Shown in pieces: positions 55,640 to 64,000 of a stretch of 64,000 bases of DNA; the first letter of the stretch is position 1, and every line of letters starts with the position of its first letter. Source of the stretch: Marsupella aquatica. Lineage: Eukaryota > Marchantiophyta. A program made the position numbers and the translations under genes. The notes beneath the pieces were generated by a model, which saw only the letters and a list, made by a program, of their open reading frames with translations, ran no database searches and was not told the DNA's origin. The stretch covers positions 3,410,001 through 3,474,000 of the forward strand of contig OZ316893.1 of NCBI GenBank assembly GCA_973895155.1, written 5' to 3'.

Positions 55640-57217
55640 AGGCGTCCAATGTTAGTGTTCCATGCTGCGCAGTAACGTCTTAGCCCTTGTTTCAGCTCTG
55701 CGAAATGTTGCTGCCTTCATTCCAAATATTTCCAATATTTCCCGCCACCGCCATCTGTTGACATCGAATGAGGCGATTGCCACCATCCTCAAGCCGAAGC
55801 TAAGGAGCTTGGCTACCTCCCCATGAACTGGCAAAGGAGCTTGGCGACCTCTCCATGAACTGGCAAAGTGATTTGAGGCGCAGGATTACAGAGGGCACTA
55901 CTGAAGAATTCAGCATGCGGTCAATTAGACGTCTCAGTCTCAGAGTAGTAGTGGTACGTCTCAGGTCAGGTCTGGGAAGTACGTCGAGACCGTGCTGGTG
56001 AGTTGGTGTTTTTGGGCGATAGCGTGGGGACGACGATCATTTCCGTAAGCTTGAGTGTGATCCGTAAGCTTGAGTGTGATTGGCTTGAACTTGACCTCTC
56101 GGGCAACTGCGACCTTGTTGGTTCCCCAGACTGTTCTCCCAAATTTTTCTCCCAAATTTTCTCATTGTTTACCACGTGTCTCCGCAATCAGTAACATCCA
56201 ACGAATATATCATCAATGCGCAAGGATCCCATCAGGTAGTATAGATCACGTATAGTGTGTGATGCCGCTATTTTCTATGTGGCTTAGCTTGCGCAGTAAA
56301 GGCTTTCAGTCTTTAGTTGAGTTATTGTTGTGTGTTTGGACAGTTGGAGAATCTTGCCTGTTTCCTCCACCACTAGAATTATCTCATAAATTTTTGTAAT
56401 GTGCATTTTTACGTGCAGCTGTGCTTGCAAAGAATTTCGTGGGCTGGAGTTTCATGGTAGAGAACACAGCAGGGCCAGCGAACCACGAGGCTCTAGCTCT
56501 AAGGGTGGCCGGCGACTTTGCCGCATTTGAAATGTGCCCGGTTTGGGGGTTCCACGACACCCTATACGCTCAGACAAACAGACAGTTCGATCTACTTCAA
56601 TTGTACAATTGTAGGCACCGTGTATTTCATCTTCGGAAATGCGGCAGCGGGTTCCAGAGTAGCTAGATCTTCGGAAATGCGACAGTCGTGTTCCAGAGAA
56701 GCTAGATCTTCGGAAATGCGACAGTCGTGTTCCAGAGAAGCTAGGTACTCGCGACAGTGGGTCTCGTCGGTTAGCGGAACACCTACCCTGCGTGAGGCGA
56801 ACGGATCCAAAACCAGAACACTGGCATTAACATTCCCGAAATGCATCTTCCATGGCACGGCCAGCCTCAAGAACGCCCGAACCTTCTTGTACCACGGGAG
56901 GCCCTGGAAGCCTTGCGCTCGACCTGTCATCTTGGAATCTTTCGAGAGCAATTTACTAGATCCCGCCGGGTGGCTAGATTGGAATGGAGAGACACGGAAT
57001 TCCACCGTCTATCACGCAGAGTATCAAAACACGTACGGGTCCAAGATCCAACGTCGCACGGAGAGTATCATGGTCCCAGCAAATAAATATATCGAAGGCG
57101 AATTAAGCAATTTACTGTGTATTCTATCATTCACGGGAATTCACTGATATAAGTAATATTGCCAATTCTTCCCGTGAATGATACAAGCTAATATTACTTA
57201 TATCAGTTCACTGTAGG
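55640..57217 (+). pseudogene. Decayed copy of the pectin methylesterase gene
   Basis: It matches 27705-29318 from the end of the PMEI domain through the catalytic exon. The intron sequence is retained ('actgttctcccaaa' and 'ttctcat' near 56128), so it is a DNA-level duplicate and not a retrocopy. Frameshifts and deletions are many; the PMEI region is missing and NTYTASGR and QDTLY are altered (HDTLY). The IFGNAA active-site segment is triplicated as a 38-bp tandem repeat (56630-56745). Recognisable blocks are GRPWKPCARP and LLDPAGWLDWNG. Downstream sequence to about 57860 also matches the region after the functional gene. Confidence 0.9.
57128..57207. repeat. Nested inverted repeats at the end of the pectin methylesterase pseudogene
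   Basis: CATTCACGGGAA (57128-57139) pairs with 57169-57180, and ACTGATATAAGTAATATT (57143-57160) pairs exactly with 57190-57207. The functional gene has only the right-hand version (TAATATCACTTACATCAG), so the left arm is an inverted duplicate inserted by a local rearrangement. Confidence 0.85.
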
Positions 57218-57369
57218 GCGAACTTCTGAAATTCCTGCTTAATTACAAGAGCTTAATATTGACGAATCAAATAATTGATCTGGATGCAGCCTCAGGCAAG
57301 GGTGATGGCCGCCCGAACTACTGGAAGTACAGGATCTTAAAAGTCACGTCAGCCGTAAGTAGTTGAATC

Positions 57370-57852
57370 TGCCGAAGGTGATTACGAGTGGTGCTACACA
57401 TTTCTAATAAGGACCTGCCGAAGGTGATTACGAGTGGTGCTACACATTTCTAATAAGGACTCCCAAGCTGGATGATATGATCTTCGACCAATTCGAAGCC
57501 ACAGTCTTTTCTACAGTGATTTTATTTTTTGGGGCACGGTGCAGTTTTCAAGTTGGATCCCTGCAAATGAGTCGATCGCTTATCTTTAATTAATAGAGGA
57601 TGTAGTGTAGGTACGAAAACCCTTTGTACAAATGGACGGAGATGGAGTAACTTCTCTCCCGTGATCACTCCGCAAGCTACTGTAGACATACGTGACAGGA
57701 ATGGCTAGAATGAATCGCTTATCTTTAATTAATAGAGGATGTAGTTTAGGTACGAAAACCCTTTGTACAAATGGACGGAGATGGAGTAACTTCTCTCCCG
57801 TGATCACTCCGCAAGCTCCTGGAGACATATGTGACAGGAATGGCTAGAATGA
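57370..57852. repeat. Two recent tandem duplications downstream of the pseudogene
   Basis: A unit of about 46 bp ('gccgaaggtgattacgagtg') is doubled at about 57371-57462. A 139-bp unit is doubled at 57575-57713 and 57714-57852 ('atcgcttatctttaattaat'), with few differences. The single-copy counterparts lie at about 29410-29800, after the functional pectin methylesterase. Confidence 0.85.
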
Positions 57853-59285
57853 ATTAGTGAGTCTCAAAGCTTGAAGTTAGCAAGATAAGTTATTGTCATA
57901 ACTCAAGCATGACAAGTTACTCAAGCACTACAAGTTACTCTCATAAGTCAAGTATTATAATTCCAGTAAAAATTATGGGAGCCTTTCTTTGGCTATAATA
58001 AGAAAAGTACACCGGTTCAACACTTAACCCATAACTTTTTTGCAATATTAAGTGCAGATACGAAAATCCAGGACTCTAGAGCTCTGGAAGTCACCATTGA
58101 AGGCTGTGGGATCTACTTTTGACGTGGTGATCGTTGTTGCATTTGAGACTACGACTAATCAAGAATGAAGGAAAAAAAAATATATGCTGTGAGACATATG
58201 GGGCGGGTCAATTCTACCTCCCCCCAGTTTAAAAATTCTATAACTGGGTTATGGGATATACCATAGATCCATAACTTTCACTAATGACCCAGCTTTGAGA
58301 GGCCTATTGAATATAGAGGCTGACCAATGTAGGGTGTACTTTCAATATCAGGTCTATGCAGGGACGGAGCACTAGGTGCTAGATTCAGAGGCTTCTTGAA
58401 ATTTTAAAGCAAACAACTCCATCAAAGCTGTTGCAACTGATTTTTTGTGAGGCTGCTATATATGGTGGGTCCGGACACTCTTTGGCTATCTTGTCTCATT
58501 CAAATTGCTTACAATGTATTTTTATGTTCTCGGGGGTTTCACTTCCACAAAAGTAACATATCACGTGCGACGAAGTATAGGGTCATTTTATTGGTTTGAA
58601 GGGAAGACTTAAGAATTTTTTGAGAAGAACAATAGGGTCTTTTAAATCCAAGTTTGAGACTTATAAGAACATTAGGGTCCTTATAACCAAAATTTTAGAA
58701 TATTCCAAGAATATTCTAACTTTATAGGGATTGAAAAATAATAATTTTTTCTTACATTTTAGGGGGTCCGAGGCCTAAAAACGTCGCAGGTGATGGGGAG
58801 GCATCCATATAGTGAGACCCCCGAGTTTATGTTAATCTGACCTAATCCATGCCTTAGCCATGTACTATTTAGAATTTGATCATTTTTGGGCAGCCCTTTA
58901 AATTTTTTCATTCAGTTAGTTTTGACTAAGTTCCTTTCTATTAGGTTCCCTATATTTTAGGGCATTCGCAGACATATATATGCGGGAGGGTCATTTCCAC
59001 AGAAGTGGCACATCATGTGCGACGAAATATATACCCATTTAAAGTAGTACTTCTAAAGTTTAGTGGAAGAACACATATGGCGTGTTTTATTGACTGATCG
59101 ACTTTAAAGAACACATAGACCTGTTTAACTGTATAAAATATTTTCTTTAAAGTTTTGGGGGTGTTTTTTAGTAAAAAATGATAAAATTTAAGTTATGGGG
59201 GTCAAACTCTAGACCATCGCACACGATGTATGGCCCTCCATAATAGACATCTATTAGGATGAACATCCTATATAGCTAATGCCTT
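57853..59285. other. Intergenic DNA between the pseudogene and the copia element
   Basis: No gene is supported. Two diverged copies of a segment with 'cacatcatgtgcgacgaaat' (about 59009) and 'catatcacgtgcgacgaagt' (about 58557) suggest an old duplication about 450 bp apart. Otherwise it is AT-rich. Confidence 0.4.
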
Positions 59286-61300
59286 TGTTGAACTAAGACG
59301 TCATTCGCAACGACCATACAACCATGACTCATTCCATGCACACGTAGTCGACACAATCTCTACGTGGTTCACCTCTTCTCCAAGGCTACGTCCACACGAA
59401 CACTCAAGCTTTACTTCAAGAGTAAACCAACACACATGCTCTCCCTCTTCCTCAAGTTGCTCCGTTACAATCAGTAAGCACCACACACCAGCGGCTTACA
59501 CTAGCCCTAGTATATACAAGGTCACACACGACTAATCTAACCTCAGCTAAGATCCTAACTGTGGTTAGCCTAAGTGCCGTAACCTATGAGTCACAAGACT
59601 AAGAGCAATCCTTAACAAACTCCCCCTTGACTCTAGTCTTGGGGACTGCAATTTCTGCTATCCATATGAGATACTCAGCGGGAAATTCTAGACAATCACC
59701 TAAAACCATAGGTGTCCCCCTAAAAACCATTTAAGGTTAACTAAGGGTTAACTAGAATTAAGCCGTAGCCATAACAGGATTGAGTAACCCATATACAGAA
59801 ATTACATATTGTTAAGTTACTCTACTTGTGCTGCAAATGCAAAACTTGCAAAGTAGCACGGTGTCTTGAGTAACTCTCCAAAGGAATCACTTTGGTAAAA
59901 GCATCAGCCGGGTTGAGCTTTCCATCAATCTTGACTAGCTCAAACATTTTATCAGACACTGCTTGCCTAATAAAATGGTACCTGATGTCAATGTGTTTCA
60001 CCCTACTATCCATAACTTGGTTAATAGCTAGGTGAAGCGCACTTGGCTGTCACAATGAAGAGTCATTTTTCCATGCTCCAATCCCATCTCAATGACCAAC
60101 TTATCCAACCAAATTGCTTCCTTTGCTGCTTCTGCTGCTGCAACATATTCTGCTTCTGTAGTAGACTGAGATACACACTTCTGCAAGGTAGATCTCCAAC
60201 TTATGAATCCTCTTCCAAGAGTAAACACATACCCAGTCGTTGACCTCCTTGTTTCCAGACAGCCTCCGTAGTCAGAATCTACATAGCCAACCAAAGATTT
60301 GGTTTTGTTTGATCTACTATCAAACAACAGACCATAGTCTATTGTGCCCTTAAGATACTTGAGAATCCATTTCACAGCCTCCCAATGTACCTTCCCTGGA
60401 TTTGACATGAATCTACTCACTTTGCCCATTGCTAGGGCTAGATCAGGCCTAGTACATGTCATCAAATACATTAGACTGCCCACTGCCTTCTCATATGGAA
60501 CCTTAGTCATCAAACCTCTCTCCACTGGATCCGTGGGGCAGAAAGCCGATGATAACTTGAAATGTGGAGCCAAAGGAATACTTACTGGCTTACAATTTTC
60601 CATGTTGAATCTTGCAAGTACCTTTTCAGCATACTTGCCTTGATTCAACCACAACTGTCTAGTTTCAAAGTTCCTCGTAATCTCCATACCTAAGATCCTC
60701 TTGGCTTTCCCAAGATCCTTCATTCGGAATTTAGAACTCAATTTTTCTTTGAGTTTGTCAACCTCAATTTGATCCTTAGCCACAATCAACATGTCATCCA
60801 CATAGAGCACCAGAATGAGCAAACCAAACACACCATTCTTGACTGATTTCGTATACACACAAGGGTCATACACCATCCTAGTGAATCCTTGTGCAAGCAT
60901 GAAATCATCAAACCGCTTGTTCCACTGCCGAGGAGCTTGCTTCAATCCATACAAGGACTTAAGTAACCTGCAAACTAAACTCTCTTGGCCCTTCAGTTCT
61001 TCACAAAGCCCAGTGGTTGCCTCATGAAAATTTGTTCCTCCAAGGTGCCATAGAGAAAAGCAGTAACAACATCCATTTGATCTAACACCAGATCAAAAAA
61101 CACAACAAGTTGACACAAAATTCGTATCATGGAATACTTGGCAACTGGAGAGAAGACCTCATTGTAATCCACTCCCTTCTCTTGAGTGAATCCCTTGGCA
61201 ACAAGCCTTGCCTTGTATATCTTGTCTCCTCCATCTGAAGAGCTGTCCTTCAGCTTGTAAATCCACTTGCTATCCACCACTTGTTGATGGCCTTTTGCAA
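59286..61300 (-). mobile_element. Ty1/copia retrotransposon, 5'-truncated
   Basis: Minus-strand order is part of RT (from about 61290), RNase H (to 59822), a polypurine tract (AAGGGGGAG, about 59625-59633) and a 3' LTR (59617 down to 59286, TGTTAAGG ... GTTCAACA, 332 bp). Gag, protease, integrase and the 5' LTR are missing; the truncation point is near 61300. Related LTR remnants lie at 42257 and 47109. Confidence 0.85.
59822..61288 (-). pseudogene. Copia Pol fragment: reverse transcriptase and RNase H, two frameshifts
   Basis: The RT begins within WIYKLK ... KARLVAKGFTQ, keeps FSPVAKYSMIR and the active-site YVDDMLIV, and continues with SLMYLMTCTRPD and RNase H (GYVDSDYGG, TEAEYVA). An insertion near 61001 shifts the frame after LGFVKN; a 1-bp loss near 60030 (CDSQVRFT where CDSQSALHL is expected) shifts it again before DIRYHFIR. 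The terminal ADAFTK motif is intact. The copy cannot encode an active enzyme. Confidence 0.9.
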
Positions 61301-62036
61301 GTTAGAGGGGGTCCAAAGGGTGCAAGTTTTGGCACCTTTTAGTAGTGGACTAAGTATCAATAAGTAAATGTTTATGGGTCTCCAAGTAATAAACTCTGGT
61401 TACCAACCCTCATAACTAAGGTTAAAGGATAATCAAAATAATGCAAGCACCGTTGATGTTTACTCATCCATCGGTCAGGTGTGAGCAGCGTTTCCAAACT
61501 TGTACCTTGAGTTAGAAAATACATTGCGACCGTTAGATGAGATCTAACGGTGATCATGTATGAGGTACGCCATTGCAAAAGTGCGGGAGAATCGAATGCC
61601 CAACTTTGAACAGAGTGCGATGCGACGATGTGAAGGAGAATGCGATGTGAAAGGAAATGCTCAAGGCGCGATGTGAAGGAAATGCCCCGAGGCCTGAATG
61701 TGTGAAGGAAATGAGACGACGAGAAGATTTTGTCGAAGCCGTTTGTTTGAGGCTACAAACTGCAAGGATGCGGAAGTTCAAGGCTGTGAGGCTGCGAGGC
61801 TGCAAGGCTGCAAAAGTCTGAGGCTGTGGGGTTGCGGACATTCAAGGCTGCGGGGTTGCAGACGTTCAAGGCTGCGGACGTTTGAGGTTGCGGAAGCTTG
61901 AGGCTTGCTTTCGGCTCATTCTTTCATTGCTTGCTCAAATGTTCTCAAGAGTTTGAGGCTGAATGTTTTGCTTCAACATTGGTAGAAGAGGTCGCTCATT
62001 GAGGTTGGGGGCATTGGAGGTGGGAAGGTGGGAGCG
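61301..62036. other. Intergenic DNA with a 'ggctgcggacgttcaa' minisatellite (61740-61930)
   Basis: The first half shows no feature. From about 61740 to 61930 short degenerate repeats of 'aaggctgcggggttgcagac' type occur. The last about 100 bases are the probable 5' leader of the following gene. Confidence 0.5.
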
Positions 62037-64000
62037 ATGGCATCCAAAGGGCAGGAACTGATAGAGGTAGTAGTGGCAGAAGAGGCAGGGGAGACTCAAG
62101 TTAAGGTGAGCAGCAATAGCGGCAAGGCAGACCGGTCACGGAAGTGCTCTATGAGCAGCAGTAGTTCTGTGAAGACAGAGAGCGAGAAATCTGCAAAGCT
62201 TGTACCACTCCAGAAAGGAAAGGCCGTTGCTGATCCTTCCAATGACGAGTGGATTCCTTGGCGGGAGGAAGACTTCAGGAAACCTAAAGATTATTGGACC
62301 AAAGTATGTTGTCTTCCTGACCACGGGCTGAAACCTGGTGCAATCCTAGATTCTCTCGTCTCCAAGGCTATGCTACAGAAGTGTTTTGGAGCGTTATCCC
62401 ATAACGGCGCTCACCTGAGTACGCACAGGCATTCCGCAGGAGGAAATAGTGCATTTGACGCAGGTTTTGGATGGGCACGAAAGCAGCCCTTTGAATGGGA
62501 TGTTGGGCAAGACTTTAATAAAGGGTCTGTATGCTCATTTTGTTCTTCGGAAACCTGTGAATTGGGCTTCTTTTGCTGATATCAAGCATAAGAATCAGAT
62601 TCACAAAGCCTTCACGGACAAGAAACCAAAACCATTTGGTCCACCGATTGTAAGGCCAGATATTGTTTACAAGCAGCCGAGTCAATGTAGTCTGGAACGC
62701 GTTGAAGCTACAGCTGGGCAGGACGACGAGAAGATTGCTCCTGCAATGACAACAGAGGAGCCCCCATCTGCTCCAGCAACCACATCTATCGCATCCCTGA
62801 GAAGTACTGTTTTCTCATCTGTATGTACCGCCAAGGTCCCTCCAGAAACTACTGAGAAGTATGAACTTCAGCAAGGAACTTTTGTTTGTGTCATGTTGAA
62901 TTGCTTGGATAGTGAAATCGAATCCCTGAAAGTTCATCGTCTGAAAGTTTTGGAAAGTATCAAAGAGGTCACCCGGGTGGTTGAGAAGCATGCACAGTTG
63001 GTGGAAGAAAATCAGAAGAATATCGAGCAGGTTGAAGCTCATATTCCTACTCAGCAGGCCAAATTAGATGCGAGGGAAAGAGAGCTGCAAATTGTTTTGG
63101 ACAAGAAGGAGGCCGTGGCAATGGAGCTTGACGACTGCAAAGCAGACATGGATGAACAGGTAGATAATAGTGTTGCATTATGAATTTCTTTCACAACTGT
63201 TACAATCTGTTCTTGCTGTAATTATAGCAGATACTAACAACTTGATTTCGGGGATGTGTAGGACCATGATGCTCAGGAGCAGGTGCAGGAATTAGAGCAA
63301 CAGGACAATGATCTCGCAGAAGAACTGGTCAAACTTGAGTCTGAGGTACCATTCCTTACATTCTGGTAGTAGGTATTTTTGTGGATGTAAATCACAGTTG
63401 AGGAGATATCCTGATTTTTGCCGGAATGATATCGTATTTAGGAGTCTTTACTCCCACATTGCCATCAAGGTTAGCTGTCAATATTACCATGATTTGTTCT
63501 AAACTATGACGATTAATTTTGGCACAGGTTCAAATGCTGCAAAAGGGCATCGCTGATGCTAACTCAGAAGTTAAGGCCTTGGGAGTTTCAGCAAGTTGGG
63601 CAAGTACAGAGAAGGAGAAAGGAGTGCAAAGACTCAAGGATCTGACAACTAGGCAACAGGGCTATGATCAGAGTTTGGAATGTTGCGAGGCTGAGAAGAA
63701 ATCACTTACAGACCATTTTCAGGGGGAGTTTCATTCCTTGAAACCTCAATTCATTCCAACGGCTCTGCAATTACGACAACATCTGTTCAAGATGTCTCCA
63801 TGTGCCGTGTGTTTCCTGGGGTTTCACTGCCAAAATTTTATTCCCACCTCATGTGGGCATTGTTACCATCCAGCGTGTCTTGTGCCTTTAGTATCAAAAT
63901 CTGACTGTGAAACTCCACGATGTGTAGCTTGTGATGAAATTTTTCACCCTCATTGGTTGCAAAGTTGGGGCTTGGCGCATTCATCTCCAGAATTGATTGC
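62037..64000 (+). CDS. Coiled-coil protein with C-terminal RING/PHD-like zinc finger (runs off window; possible pseudogene)
   Basis: I read exons 62037-62303, 62440-63159, 63262-63345 and 63528 to beyond 64000 (donors GTATGT, GTAGAT, GTACCA; acceptors CCGCAG, TGTAG, CACAG), all in phase 0. The protein has a Ser/Lys-rich N-terminus, a WIPWREEDF segment, a long charged coiled coil (about residues 240-420, split by two introns) and a zinc-binding cluster CAVC ... CGHCYHPAC ... CVAC from about residue 449. This resembles a RING/PHD-type fold; ligase or reader activity is not shown. The first intron is uncertain: the stretch 62304-62439 is itself largely open in frame (LPDHGLKPGAILDSLVSK), and SPEYAQAFRRRK in a second frame joins naturally to IVHLTQVL with two frame changes, so this may be a decayed exon. 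I do not recognise a specific family. Confidence 0.6.

Overview
The window looks like nuclear DNA of a green plant, most likely a seed-free land plant (bryophyte, lycophyte or fern); I cannot name the species. The evidence is a TOC159-type chloroplast import receptor, a SUV3-type mitochondrial RNA helicase with 16 plant-like GT-AG exons, a PMEI-pectin methylesterase proprotein and a plant 2-oxoglutarate dioxygenase. Around them lie a Ty3/gypsy element carrying a canonical-order DNMT3-like methyltransferase, two R2-like (RLE-class) non-LTR elements and a decayed Ty1/copia element. No tRNA, rRNA or CRISPR array was seen.

Layout. 1-7200: 3' part of a Ty3/gypsy element (gag with zinc knuckles, protease, DNA cytosine methyltransferase, RT-RNase H, integrase, terminal PHD finger, 3' LTR). 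7201-9640: repeat-rich intergenic DNA. 9640-14804: leader region and an intronless TOC159-family gene. 16847-23247: SUV3-like helicase. 24440-26265: minisatellite-bearing, Helitron-like repeats. 26989-29318: pectin methylesterase with a possible uORF. 31556-35776: RLE retrotransposon copy 1. 37160-39613, minus strand: a three-exon 2-OG dioxygenase, with an array of TGACGT motifs about 480 bp upstream. 40440-41880: second Helitron-like repeat. 42257-48390: LTR remnants, minisatellites and unassigned DNA. 48412-52927: RLE retrotransposon copy 2. 53690-55020: third Helitron-like repeat, inverted. 55640-57217: decayed, intron-containing copy of the pectin methylesterase. 59286-61300: 5'-truncated Ty1/copia element on the minus strand. 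62037-64000: coiled-coil plus zinc-finger gene running off the right edge.

The host genes (plastid protein import, mitochondrial RNA turnover, cell-wall pectin modification, small-molecule oxidation) do not form a functional cluster; they are ordinary genes spaced among transposons. The most unusual object is the Ty3/gypsy element. It combines a chromatin writer (DNMT3-like domain between protease and RT, all catalytic motifs present) with a chromatin reader (PHD finger after integrase, where other Ty3 elements may carry a chromodomain). A perfect 14-bp hairpin sits exactly at its gag-to-pol frame change. Its premature stops, like those of both RLE elements, are all TAG or TGA; where a paralogous copy allows comparison they are CAG-to-TAG or CGA-to-TGA changes, as expected from deamination of methylated CHG and CG cytosines.
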